A stretch of DNA of 64,000 nt, taken from positions 35,103,403 to 35,167,402 of the forward strand of contig NC_052138.2 in NCBI RefSeq assembly GCF_016086655.4, given 5' to 3'. Shown here piece after piece: positions 1-12,800 of the stretch. The notes under the pieces are model-generated. The model had not been told where the DNA came from and did no database searches. It was given only the letters and a program-made list of their open reading frames with translations. Every line of letters starts with the position of its first letter. The first letter of the stretch is position 1. The position numbers were made by a program, and so were the translations under genes. This DNA is from Lepeophtheirus salmonis. Taxonomy: Eukaryota; Arthropoda; Copepoda; Siphonostomatoida; Caligidae.

Positions 1-1223
1 CCCCCCTCTGCTCATTATGTCCATGAACTCTTTCAGGTCTGCATGCTGATTATTTGGGCTATCGAAGGTTATTAAGTCCGGAGGTGTGTCTCTGATAACC
101 ATTAACTCTTGGTATGATGTACAGCTGATCTTTTTCTTCAAAGAAAAACCAATATACCCGGCAACTAAGTAGAGAGCATCCATGAGCTCAGCTTTTACCA
201 TGTCTTCATCCAGGAGACCTTTAATTAGTCTGAAGTAGTCGGACCTGAAAATTTAAAAAAGTCAAATATTGTTCTGATATTATCTTATTGTAAAAATAAG
301 TAATACCTTAATAAAGAAGCTTACTATTAACCAATTTCTTATTTACCTGAGAATTTGACAAGACTCAGAATTCGAATATTTTTCTCTGCTTCCAGGATCT
401 GTCTCACGCTGATGTAGTAGATACCTCCACTTAGTTGTTTGTACCAGCCGAACCATCTTTCGATGGGATCAGACTGGAACATGCCGAGGAACTTCCCAGA
501 AAGGAAGCCAAATTGATGGCTTGAATCACACTGTTAATCTTGCCTTCTGAGGTTATGTGTGACACTGCCTTTTTGTTAATCAACACACCAGAGTGGTACA
601 TTTTGAATGATATATCTGTCTCAAACTGGATGGTCGTTACTACTTGGGGTCGCATTTTCTCATCATGGAATAGCTTCAAAAGGGCAGCGCTTGGTTTTGT
701 GATGAGGATGAAGTTTGATGGGAGTGTCTCCTTGGCCAATTTGTCACCACGTACTTCCATAGAACTCATTTCATTGAACTGTTGAAGCCTACGTTACGTG
801 GGCTCAGCTTGAGTTGGCCTTGATAAAGCTTTAAGAGTTGAGAGGTAGTTGGGGCAGTTTGGCAATAGGGATGGTATTACATCTGGTTTAAGACACCTAT
901 AAAGGAAGGCCAGTTATAAGCATACGCATCAAAAGTGAGCAGCTCTCTTACCTCTTCTTTAGAGCCTTGCCAAGGGTCTGAATTCTTCTAGACTCACAGA
1001 TGAAATCAGATTCGTTGAAATGCAGGGAACACAGCTTTGTACTTATGGATGGTGCTTAATTTGTCTTCTTCGGATCTGTTTCTCGTGGAATGGCTCTCAG
1101 CAAAGTGGTATCAAGTCCGGAGTTTCTCTCTTTGTTTGGCTACAGATGGATAGTAACACCAGACTGTTGTGGCTCGTTGTCATAGCCTGTTCTACACCCT
1201 GGAGCACAACACTTAGTGGCCAT
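1..1223 (-). pseudogene. P-element-like (THAP9-type) transposase relic, cut by the window start
   Basis: Reading the minus strand from an ATG at 1223, exon A (952-1223) encodes a THAP DNA-binding domain: MATKCCAPGCRTGY near the start and LCSLHFNESDF for the second half of the C2CH zinc motif. It has two in-frame stops. A GTAAGAG donor pairs with a TTTATAG acceptor, and exon B (from 896) continues with CLKPDVIPSLLPNCPNYLS, the usual sequence after a THAP domain, then one more stop. Near 490 the frame shifts and continues as FQSDPIERWFGWYKQLSGG, a signature of P-type transposases. A third block (1-244) holds ALYLVAGYIGFSLKKKISC. Three stops and at least one frameshift show it is dead. Family confidence is high; exon borders are approximate. 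Confidence 0.75.
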
Positions 1224-1259
1224 GAATGGAATTACAAAACACAATAAAGATGGCGTCCA

Positions 1260-1484
1260 CAAAGTAAATAATAATTATTAGTTATTACTTATTATCTTAC
1301 CAAACACGTTGCATTGTTTTCTTTTTCAATGGACCCATGTTGCACGCGTATTTGAATTAATGTTTGTGCGTGCCCAGTCCTGCTTACAGGGTTCCTTGGT
1401 CAATGGATGCAGGGGGCTTGCCGAAGCCCTTAGTGTGTCTCACTGAACCCCTGGGGTTCGATCGAACACAGGTTAAGAACCACT
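1260..1484 (-). mobile_element. hAT-like transposon terminus
   Basis: On the minus strand from about 1484 the sequence begins CAGTGGTTCTTAACCTG, followed by a GGGGTTC/GAACCCC palindrome. This is the typical opening of hAT elements with a CAGxGGTTCTxAACC end. No matching second end was found, and the THAP element starts right behind it, so it may be truncated. The family call rests only on the terminal sequence. Confidence 0.4.
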
Positions 1485-1489
1485 GTTAT

Positions 1490-2385
1490 AGATTATAAAT
1501 TAGACAACAAAAGTTTGATTTATTTTAAAAGAGATACATTATGTATTTCACTGGATCATAATAATCAATCAATTTAGCCCAAAATAATCTGGTAGCTAGC
1601 CGAATTACTCAATCACACCAACTGCTATTTATCTCTTAAGTAATCTTAGACTAACATTGTCATATTATTTCTTTCTTCACAAATTTTAGAATGAATTATA
1701 TTTTATATTTCATAATATTAAAATCCTAGTATTTTATTCGATGTATTAGAATATTGCCTAGTAATGTTTAATTAAAAGCGTAGCTTTATAATATATTTGC
1801 ATTTCTATTTGATAGCCAGAATTTATGTATAGACCTAATCATGTGGGCAATATGAAGGTTAACTGAAATACAAGGTTAGACCATCATGTAATCGGACTGT
1901 ATAGAATTTTCAATTTGATGTATTGTACCGACGTCTGGGCAAGACTAACAGATTTTGACAAAACAAGCAAATCTTTTATGACATCACTATTAAAAAACGT
2001 GATGGAAGTCAAACATCAATCGTGCACACATTATTCTATAATCTTATATTTCTATTAGCCTTGGGAAATATATATAAATATACGAAAGGGATCAAACAGA
2101 AATTGTATTCCTGTCCTTTTGAAAACAGGGCATAAGTATTGCATAATTTATTACTTCGTATATTTAACAAAAAGAATAAATTAAGAAATAGCCATGGCGT
2201 ATCAAGTGAGATGAAAGAATCGACAGCTGAGAACAAAATACATAGAGTATTTTTGTGAAATTGAGGTAACTGTAATTTAAGATTGAAACTACAGTCCCGT
2301 ACAGATGGGTCTCGGTCTGGTACAGTTCAGTCCTAAAACTTAGAAAGTTGGTCATTTATTACGTCAATCAACTTTATTTTCTTAA
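1490..2385. other. AT-rich intergenic, nothing recognised
   Basis: No coding signature, paired splice sites or inverted ends were seen. Short open frames here have AT-driven composition. Confidence 0.5.
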
Positions 2386-2389
2386 TCTG

Positions 2390-2485
2390 TTCTAGTACTG
2401 AGAGTCCGAAGGACTGACAGTCTTAAGGACTAATCCCAAGGTCTAATAGGACTGTTCCTAAGAATGGAATGACCCAAATAAATAA
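2390..2485. repeat. Dispersed GGACTGA / CCTAAG repeat, copy 1
   Basis: The segment carries AGTCCGAAGGACTGACAGTC and then GGACTGTTCCTAAGAATGG followed by a CCAAATAA block. Similar strings recur near 12440, 13235, 24185 and (opposite orientation) 44095. I do not recognise the family. Confidence 0.5.
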
Positions 2486-2589
2486 GGAGTGACACTATAT
2501 GTTAGTGGTTGTTGGACTTTGAGTAGAATTGTGGCTCAACATCGGAGTAATCTTGCCCATGTCCTTACTAGATACAGAGTAGGACTTGC

Positions 2590-3165
2590 AAGGGCGTCCG
2601 TAGGGTTTTCCCCCATTTTTTTTGTGAATAGCTGTGGATTTTTTTCTTTCTAAAACAATATACATTTTCCAAATTTATTTCCAAAAAATTAAATTTTATT
2701 AGAATAAATATAAATATTTGAATTTTTTTTTTGCAAATAATTTAATTTTTCTATTTTCTTCCTGAAAAAATACATTTTTTTGCAAATAACTATGGATTTA
2801 TGATTTTTTTTTTCTCAAATCTATTGCAAACAGCTGTGGATTTTTGAAATTTTGGGGAAAAAAATTAAATATTAGAAATATAATTACTGAAACTTTATTC
2901 CAAAAAACTTAATTTTTTAAATTTTTTTCCAAAAAATTAAACTTTATTAGAATAGCTATGGATTTGTGATTTTTTTTTTCAAATTTTTTGTGAATAGCTG
3001 TGAAGTTTTGAAATTTTTTCCAAAAATTAAATATTTGAAATTTTTTTCCCAAAAATTAAATTTGTATGTGAATATCTATGGATTTTGAAAATATATATTC
3101 CTAAAGTTTAATTCTTTTGTGAATATCTGTTGAATTTGGAATTTTTTTTCCAAAAAAACAAGGTG
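2590..3165. repeat. Degenerate T-rich tandem repeat
   Basis: The block GTGAATAGCTGTGGATTTT, with variants such as GAATAGCTATGGATTT and GAATATCTATGGATTTT, recurs about every 60-120 bases. The spacers are poly-T and CCAAAAAATTAAA. At least seven copies are visible. It looks like an old minisatellite with short internal slippage. Confidence 0.65.
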
Positions 3166-3169
3166 TGTT

Positions 3170-4810
3170 TACTTCCTTCCTTTTATAGCTAATATAATCA
3201 AATGTCAGGACAACTAAGCGGGTTTTCCCCAAAATATTGTCAAATTGTTAGGTTTACCATATTATTCTTCGTTTTTTATAAATATATTGACAATGTCTAA
3301 AATTTAAAACTCTATGTATTTGAATCTATATATATTTAAGGTACATTATGAATATTTTATGCCAATATTTGTGCTCAATTGTGGTTAAAAGTACGTGCCT
3401 ATTTTCCATTAAGCAATTCATATCTCCATTACGAATACATTATGATTACAAAATATGTAGACATACAAAAAGGTTGATTGATTTTTAAACATTCGTTTCG
3501 TCCTCTGTGATTTTTTCAATCCCATTTAATGGTGAAACTTTAGGCACATTCTCCTCCAATCGTAGAGCTGACGGAAAAAACATTAGAAATAGGTGACATA
3601 TGAACATCTAAATATGATTTGCAATAATAGACAATTCTGCACTGCTATTTTAGAGTCTTCAATTTCGTGGAAAAACCTTTGCACAAGGCTATTTAAAGGA
3701 AGACTGGAGAGGATTGCAACACTTTTAGTATCTGTTTATATTACTGTATTATTAATGGTAAATTATATTATTGAGTTATAATATAGTCGGTCCTTCAATC
3801 CTACGGTCTTAGTTATCGTATATAATTGTGTTATTGAAGGGAGTCTCCGCTTATCGTGGTTTTTGGGAACAAGAAAAAACATTGTCATATGACTTCCATG
3901 TTGTAAGGGGACTTTTTTAGTACTGAAACCGTAGAATGGAAAAAGATTATTATACAAAGTCTACTTTCTACATTTTTTTTACTATGATTAATTCATATTA
4001 AATTATTTAAAATAATGTATCCCAGAGAAGATAATTTCAAAATTTAATCTTAATATGGAATTTAGTTGATTTTTAATCTGGTCATATCAACTGTAAAATT
4101 TAAATAATCGGAACTTCCCCAATATTTATTCAGCGACCTTTTTAATCTTAAGCTTGTATAATAAGCAATTACCAAAAGTTTTAAGTATAGCTAGCTACTA
4201 GCTACGTCATTTAAGCTGTAGTGGTTACCATTAAAGCCCGAAGAGGACTTTTTTTTATTGACCGATCCATCAATGATTCATACTTATAGTTTAATAGATT
4301 GAAAACTTTAGTGACTTCCTTATAAAAAATAATTTTTAGTTTAATTTTCTTGGTTATAATATCAAACTCAATTTTTTTAAACGTTGCATTCGTCACTGAT
4401 TTACCAGGGGCACAGTTTGAGTATTTGACAAGTTATATTCAAATACAAGGTGTGAAAAATTACAAATATATAAATGAATCGATAGCAATCAGAAATAAGT
4501 AGGTAGTGTTATTTTTCTTGGGTCTAAGTCGAACTAAAGAGATTCTAAGGAAAATATATCAGATGAAAGAAAAATTATCGCAATGGATTCTGATAGGTTT
4601 AAAATTTTTTACCGCGTTGTATTCATTTTTTTCTCTCACGTTATTGTTAGGGATTTATTTTTTGGTAAAGAAAGTTACAATTTTATTCTCCTCGCATTCT
4701 ATAAATGTCTATGTGGAAAATGAAAGCAAAAAGATAGGAGATTGCCTTTCTAGTACGAACCGGTCACACGCACATCATTTACATGATCTCTCTCTCTCAG
4801 CAAACAGACG
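3170..4810. other. AT-rich intergenic, nothing recognised
   Basis: Several open frames of 60-70 codons occur, but none has a family motif, and homopolymers are frequent. No RNA gene or element boundary was found. Confidence 0.5.
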
Positions 4811-4814
4811 ATCT

Positions 4815-5310
4815 GAAAGGTCAGGAAAACATTTGAAGCTGGAAATAGCGTTGAAGACGAGCCTCGAAATGGTGGAACAACCAAACTAACTCCAGAGGCC
4901 TTTGAATCCAATCCCAGAATGAAAATGACTGAGCTGGCCAATAAGAAAGCCATTGCTAAGGCCACAGTGTCAAAAGTCGTAAATTTTTTTGGTGGCAAGT
5001 CCCTAAGGCTTCAAAAAATACTTTTCCTTTGTCAGGTAAAAAAAATATTAAAAAACCCACACTCGTCTCCCGTGCTGTGAGCACATACTGAATGGTCTTT
5101 AACATCATGGAAATTGGTAATTGCCTTCGATTATAAAAAACCCTTAACTGTTGATCTTATTATCAACTGGCAAAATTATAGATATAAAACCCTTGATAAA
5201 TCCCGGAAAATAGGATACCCAGTTAGAAACCCGTTTCTTGACCCTCCAGACCCTCTGGTTGCTGACTATGAGCATATTCATGATGTTGTTGTACCCGGTG
5301 TGGACTAGAA
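4815..5310 (+). pseudogene. Tc1/mariner transposase relic (N-terminal half)
   Basis: In one frame the plus strand reads GKTFEAGNSVEDEPRNGG-type sequence, then NPRMKMTELANKKAIAKATV, the helix-turn-helix and linker region of a Tc1-like transposase. After a gap with stops it continues as AFDYKKPLTVDLIINWQNYR, corresponding to the FSDEKxFTVD block with the first catalytic aspartate. Stops and frameshifts occur. The C-terminal half with the last two catalytic residues is missing. No inverted ends were identified. Confidence 0.65.
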
Positions 5311-6380
5311 CAGCAACCTCCTTTCTTTTGGCCCCCATTTTCATATATGACCTTAAAAACTGACCTCAAATCAAAAGCCATTGCAACAAAAAGTTCGAAC
5401 CGGATATTTACAAAAAAATGCAAACAAAACTTCATGCATTTTCAGTTTAAAAACTTTCCAAGAACTTTCGACCACTTGGTAAATATATGTTCTTTTTTTG
5501 TTTTTTCATTATTTGAAGTGTCTTGTTACCTCCCTTCTTGAGAATCTTTTACTCAAACGCACTCCCTAAAGCATAAAACCAAGTAGCGAAATGAGGACCC
5601 ACGTGATCAATAGCTATAAAAATGTATTGGTGCACACAAAATTTTTTTGTCCGCTAGAGATACTGTTTAGTTAATTATTCGGAGATAAAATTTGGAGTTA
5701 TGGTGTTATCTAAAATATTTTACTTTCTAGAAGATGCACATTTGTAGTCCGGAAGACAAGCTTAACTTAGCTTGATAAATTTTTTGTCATATGGAGCTTT
5801 GTTAGCCCATTTATTTGTTTATTTGAGTTCATAGATGATGATGTTCATTAATATAAAAATATATACGAGTATTTTATTATTAAACTATGGAGTCCAAGTC
5901 AAGTCTCGACTCCTAGTTCCCACCTCTGACAATAATTGATCATTGCAACTTAAATTATTCATTAATTCTTATACTAATAATTATTATAATTAATAACAAT
6001 CAATAAATCATAATTGTATTATTGAAAACTTCTTTTCTCTTTGGTGGGATATTCAAAAAAGGAAAAATCAAAGAATAAAAAAATTTCGTCTTTCCCCACA
6101 ACAATTTTAGTGTGTGAGGCATGCTTCATCAATTATCCTCTTTATAATATCCCAGACTACGTCAGCAAGAAAAATAACAGAGTTGACATCATATGAAAAG
6201 CGACACCTGGTGAAAAAGTGTTAAAACACTGGACAATTGTATCTCCCCAGGCTAACGGTCGCGTTTCGTTACTTGATTTAAAGCCTTAATACTCCCCTTC
6301 AATGCGATAGAAACAAAAACTATTGCAACTGTCCCCGATCTTCCTTACTCTAATAACTTTGTTATTAATGTAAATTTGTT
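5311..6380. other. Intergenic 3' of the GPCR gene
   Basis: AT-rich DNA with no coding signature. It should contain the 3' untranslated region of the receptor, but I cannot place its end. Confidence 0.4.
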
Positions 6381-6381
6381 A

Positions 6382-6802
6382 TTACTTTAGTTTGCACGTA
6401 ATTATCTGTACATGGAATTTTCCTGCGCAAAATTGTTGGTGCACTTTTAAATGTATGCAAATATTATAAAACATACTTGGTCCTCGTTGAAACTTCATCT
6501 TTGAGATCCCTTTGAGTATACTTGAGCAGATGAAAGTACGTTTCAATATATCAAGAAACTGCGTACCAAAGCTTCCCACAAAGCAGTACACCAGGAAATT
6601 AGCTGAAGCGTTTAATGTGAGAATAAAATTATTTATATGAACCAAGGATTTTGCGGGATTCATTCCACTACAGGTTTCCCCACTCTCAATGACTTGATTC
6701 ATTACGATGATTTCATAAATGTTTTTGATAATGCGAGGTAAATGACAAACAATGAAAATGATGATGATTGAAGCAAGAGTCGCTCCAAAATTTGGCTCAT
6801 TT
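6382..6802 (-). CDS. GPCR coding exon 5 (helices 6-7, C-terminal tail)
   Basis: The acceptor CCCTTTTCAG ends at 6803 and the exon starts with the last base of an arginine codon, followed by NEPNFGATLASIIIIFIVCH. A methionine 10 codons upstream of this junction is intronic. The exon carries helix 6, extracellular loop 3 (with two cysteines flanked by Ser/Gly), helix 7 and a cysteine-containing tail, ending in LK and a stop at 6384-6382. I did not see a clear AATAAA signal close downstream. Confidence 0.85.
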
Positions 6803-9800
6803 CTGAAAAGGGAAATGAACCGATTCGACATATCAATATGGACAAAGGATTAAATAATTATTATATAATGTATTGTACTACAACATAAAACTGATCTTGG
6901 GAGTATATTCGAAAAAAATTGAGATTTTTAGTGATATTAAATTTGTAAAAAAAGTAATCAATAAATTTTAACATTGATAAATGATATACTAGAAATAAAA
7001 ATATATAAACAACGACTTTGGAGCCAAATTCTGCAAAATAATCCATCTCCTTGAAATTTAACAACAATGAAAGATGGAAATGATATTTTTCTATACTTTT
7101 TGGAGATATTTTGATTTGAATAAGAGATTAATTGTAGAGACTATTTGTATAAATGCTACTGTTGGACTTCAGTTTGCATTTATTGTAAATGACATTGATA
7201 TGTACAAAATAAACCCAATTTAACGAATACAAAATTTGATCTACGGCATCAAAGATGAGATACTGACCCCAAAACGAGCTAATATACAAAAAATTGGAAA
7301 TATAGATTTTTTCCGTATATTCTAACTTTTCGAAAATACTTTGTTTGTAAAAATTGAATGGCAGGTATAGAAGATATGCCTATTTCAAATTTGCTGTATA
7401 CCACAGTTTTTGCTAAAATAACAAAATAAAAGACTCAATATCTCTGAAAACAATTGTAAAATAACCCCCAAAACATAGATTTGGAGTTTGCAAGTAAAAT
7501 CTACATGTGAGCTCAAGTCAATCAAATTCTGAGGTGATTGGATGAAAATTTGGCTTCTTTGGCTATTGGATATGTGATGACATAACATTTCAGTCGAACT
7601 TTTTTTTATTACAAATGTATGGTGTATTTTTACCTCGTTTGTTGAGCAGTTCGTACTTTCTGAACTTCCTTAATTCTTAGGTAGATACGGGTGTTTAAAA
7701 ATGCAAGGAGTGAAAGAGGTATGATCCCAGTGAAGAATAAGAGGGTCCAATTGAGATAGAAGTTCACATAGCGCTTGTCATATCGTAACCATGTTCCTTG
7801 ATTTGGGAGAAAAAAAAGAAAGATTATTAATTAATTATCTGTATAACTTCTTAGTTTTTGACACCTACATATTATGTAATTAAAAATATTATTTAATTTA
7901 GTAGTAATTTGCATTGTCCGGACTTTAGGGGTTGACGAAAATACACATTTTGCTTTAATAATATATTAATATAACAGCCCAAGAAATCCTTGGTGTTACC
8001 CTCCATTTTTCATGAACACACTCACACGTAGCTACTCACTCCATACTTACACATTCTCTCCCCAAGAATAAAAATATAACTAGCTTGAGATTTAGAAAAA
8101 TAATACTAATATTATTTGATGATCTCGTTTGTCAACCTCAACTAAAGTCATATTCCTTTTTTAAAATTTTCTATAAAGTAATTCCCGCTTTTTTATTGTT
8201 TAATATGATTGAACTAGATGCTTGTGAGATTTTTTATTTTATACAGTCCTCCTTGTATATTATACTTTTTTTCCTTTATTTGTTTACGAATCAGGGAGCA
8301 CTATATACAGCGTATCCGGTGACATGTTTTATATATTCATTAATCCTTTTTTACTCTCTAGATGGCTCTGAAGTTAAATTGACGTAACTTTTTAAAGATT
8401 TTTTCACTACCTTAGCAAGATTTTTTGCAAAACAAAAAAAAACATATTAGGTTTTACTCAATTCGGTCTAGAGGTATCGGCTCACTGAATACTTATATTA
8501 TATCTCATGTTCACATAATAAAATGCTCTAATTCCCTTAATGGAAAATCCTTTTAGATTGAAGGAAGCAAGAGTTGATGTTATTATAAATACCCATTACG
8601 TTGTTTTATTAATTGATGCTAGCAGATGTACAAAGCATTGCTTGGATCTATTTGTTAAACTTTTACACAAAGTTTTTCAACACCTTTGATACCTAAATTA
8701 ATTTTATAATCAATTTGTAAAATTTTACTTTTTTTAATATTTATAATCAATTATGGTAACGTTTATATTGAAACATTAAAAAAACCCACAAATAAAAAAC
8801 TAGGGGAAATTAGACATTGTTGGACACATCGAAGAAGTGTTTAGGTTCATATACTTTATATAGACATCCTCCCTTATATTTGAGAATTTTTAAATAAACA
8901 GATTGACAAATATGTTAGTAAGAAGTTAAAACATCGAATAAAGAGGTTGTTTTTATTATTTAAATACTCAATCTAAAAATACCTCAAATTCATAAATTTG
9001 GACAAGTTTCAAATTATTATTTTTAATTTCAGACGTTATTTGACTCATGTTTCTTAATTTCGGACACGATGAAATAGCAAAAATATAGGAGAAAAATAAA
9101 CGTATTGACAGCACGCTTGAGAAAAATTATTCCCTTCAACTCAAGGTACATAGGTTTGTGCCCTGGATCGTTCATTGGGAAGGAATTATACATTGTGAAT
9201 ATGGACTTCAAAGAAGATTCCTAGGTCAGATGGTGCAAATGTAATACAATAATGTTTACTTATACTTAATCAGTGCAACTCCATCTGAATAATTACAGGA
9301 TAATTAAAGTTTACAAACAAAACTTGTAAACAAGGCCCTTGCAAACTTGGTCACTCAATATGGCCACATTCAGGATCAATGACACGTCGCTGAAAAGCCT
9401 TGAAATAGATTATGACTAACTTCTGTGATAGTTAAGTTGTCCCACGCAGTCACTATGAGCGCCTTCAGTGAGTCCACATTTGGGCGTGGTTTATTTGAAT
9501 TTCGCTCTCCAAAGTACCCCACACAACATAGTCCAGCAGGTTCAAATTTGGCGAGGAAGGTGGTCACATCTCTTTGCCTCTTTACATCTTGGCCTTTATG
9601 ACCTTTGTCAAAAGATAGTACGAGGTTTTTGTATATGAGGAGATTCCCATGCCGACCTTTATAGCCTCCTGATTGTCCTAGCTGCCGCGGATAAGTCATT
9701 GGCGAGGCGATCTATTGATTTGGTGGGGTCCTCCTTGATCTTCTTCTCTAAGCTCTTTATATTGTGGCCTTTACTTCCTGCTTTCCTCCTTCATCATTCT

Positions 9801-12800
9801 TCATCTTTGGCCACCTTGAAAACCATTCTCCTTGTGCACTTCACAATGTCCTTAATCCTTGCCACTTCCAGTTCAGCATTTAGGATATCTGACATGCGCT
9901 GCATTTTGGCTTTTTGCTCTCTCATGATGACGAGATGACGAAATGTTTATTATAACACAAGTTCGTACTATAATTGTATCCAATTGAATATCTTAAGGAT
10001 TATATTCAAGTCCAAATTATCCATTTATTTATGTATATTTTGAATAATCTATGTATATTTCTAGAAAATACTGAAATGAGAAGATTTAATAAAAAAATTA
10101 ACTTTCTTTGAGGTAAAAACTTTGGTTATTCCAAAACTTTTTATCTTTTAATTTTAATTTGACTGAGCAATATATGTCATTCAAAACAAATATCTGAAAC
10201 ATACATGGCTTATACAGAATGGTTCAGAATTAGATTGATTTTAGCTTAATGTATGCAGAGATTTCGCTATTCTAGTAGTCAGAAATATCGCACTTCAAAT
10301 GAAATGCAAGATTGGTGGAATGACTTTTTTCAGCACTTTTAGAGCACAAATATTTGGCTTCTCTTTGCCTAATCTTCAATTGATGTTGTAATGTGAATAT
10401 GCAGGGTGGCCAATGCAGTTTTCTGGATCAATACATCCTTATAACGGCTGACAGGGATACCAGTTGGGAAAAGTATTCCAGAAGACCATGTGTATACTAG
10501 TTGCAAGTCAGTGATGAGGCGTCTTCAATAAGTTGTTTGGAACAAGGGTAATTATATTGATCAATTGGTTGACAATTCTAAACCTTATAAAAAAGTATGT
10601 ATACATATTCAAATATATACCATGAGTCTGTGAGTAAGTAGGGGAGAGACAGGCGATTTTTTTGTACTTACGTTTTCTTTTGATTTGTTTTGAAAAACAA
10701 ACCACTCTAATGTATATATCTAAATTTTAACTGATGAAATTGTAATAAAATCCAAATAAAATTTTTATTCAACATAACCCTACTACTAAGATTTGCTCCA
10801 TGGTTTGGTTCTAAAATAAATTTTAATATATCAATTTAAAATTTTGCAGAGGTAAGTCAGCCATTTTAATTCGCGGTGAATAATAATTTCTTCAGCAAAC
10901 ACGTCGTTATCTTTAAGTGTTTTTCACAAGCGTTCGCACGAAAATAAATTGAAAACTAGAATGAACACTTGCTAGAGATCAAACTTCAACCACCACCCCC
11001 AACCTGGCCCTGAACCTGGAACAGCCAATGATGATGAACTCCTTGTCCATTTTGGCCAATGCCTCCAGAATGGAAGGCATCAAGGAGTTATGGTCACGTT
11101 TATAGGACTCTCTCTCTCCAAGACAAGACGCCCACATATAGTCCAAGGAATTCAGATTCGGCGGCTAGGAGACCACATTTCCTTTGCAAAAGTCTGGAAC
11201 GGTGTATTTATTGTTTTCAGACTCCCATCAGACTCCTTGAAGCCTTTGGCAACATCGTAAACAGCTGATTTGGGCAGCTTTGTAAACTCAATAATCTCCT
11301 TGAGTGTGCCCCGTCTCGGATACACTCAATAATGACTCCACAGCCTTCGTATTTGTAGGACATTTCAAGGATTATGTATTATTTATACAGTTTTGACAAT
11401 TAAATCTGATGAACGCATTGTCATAAACATGGGTCTCAAGGTTGCCATGTTATTGAGATCATAACTTGTTGAAGATTTAAAATCACCACTCTGTATAAAT
11501 ATGTGTGTATTCTTTGCATGGGTCTTTATAATATAAATGACAGCATGAAAATAGTTATTTTAACAAATTAATTATCATAAAAAAATCCAAGTTGCAAAAA
11601 TAATTAATTTTTAAAATCGGTAACTTAAAGCATTCGACCATATTTTTTATTAATATATATTAAACTGTTTGTTCAACCGTAAATGTAATAAAAAGAAAAT
11701 ATGTACAGTTAAGATAAATATTTACTGAGTATCAAGTTGAAACTACATTTCCATAAATCATTATACAGTGTGTCCCTGCGAATCGTGAACGATTTTTATC
11801 AAGCTCAACTATATCAATATTTAGATACTTTACACAAACAGCTAAATCTCAAAGTGCCCCCACTTGGCCTCCCCCATGAATTGAGCTTAGGCCTGAAATT
11901 AAAGCATGAACGATACAAAATTGAAAAAAACAACAACCTGATCTCTTTAGCTGGGACACTCTGTATGAAAAGTATCCGAGCATGGTTAAAAGGTAAAGTA
12001 ATAATTAAATATTCATTTTTGAGTTGTTATAGAAAAATCCTTGGGGATCATTGATATACAAAACACATCATTTTCACAACATAAACTGTTAGAAACTTTT
12101 TTTTCAATTAATCTTTAATATGTATTCCAGAATATTAAATATTTTAATTCATGATTTCCCCAGAAATGTTTTTTTCTATGAAATTGAACTAAGGCTTAAA
12201 CCTCCTAGAGCTCCCGGGAAAAAAACTTTATTATATATAAAATATATAAGGAAGTTAGTAATCAGCAGAATACTTGCTTAGTATTCAGATTCAAAAGTCA
12301 TATATTTTTATTTTTATTAACACATTTAGAACTTTTTAAAATAAACAATAAAAACTGTTAAATAGCCTTCCAAGTATTAAATAACTTTTGCTTCAAAAAT
12401 CTATATTCAATCAATATTCACATATATCAATTTAGTGTTGTGTGGGTCCTTATTTAGGAACAAAGACTGGGGTTCAGTCTAGTCTGTTCCATCCAGCCCA
12501 TTTCCACTTATTGGTCATTAAAGAAAAGTAAAATCCATCCCTCATAACTTTTAATAATTCCGTTATATAACATAATAAATTATATAACTAATTAATAATA
12601 TAATATGTTCGTATTATGTTGAGTTATAATCGAAACATGAATATTTTTTGCAAAATACGAGGGGGGGGGGGTCTGAAAAGTTTCCTACCTTAACATGAAG
12701 ATGGCAGCACTCATAAATAAAAAGCTAGTTGCATCCACGGTTAACTAGTATCAGTTGACAAATTCTCAGAAAAGTTTCAGCCATCATGTACGTGCAGGTG

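Noticed and set aside
2590..3165. CRISPR-like array
   Set aside because: Units and spacers are both degenerate and T-rich, spacing is irregular, and the genome is eukaryotic.
4506..4889. 127-codon plus-strand open frame as a membrane protein gene
   Set aside because: Its 3' part overlaps the Tc1 relic in another frame and the hydrophobic stretch can arise from T-rich DNA; no splice or family support.
6803..6831. ATG at 6831 as a separate gene start
   Set aside because: A strong 3' splice site at 6803 and the receptor frame show that this stretch is intronic.
8085..8387. 100-codon plus-strand open frame in GPCR intron 3
   Set aside because: Phe/Ile/Leu-rich translation of T-rich DNA with no motif or splice context.
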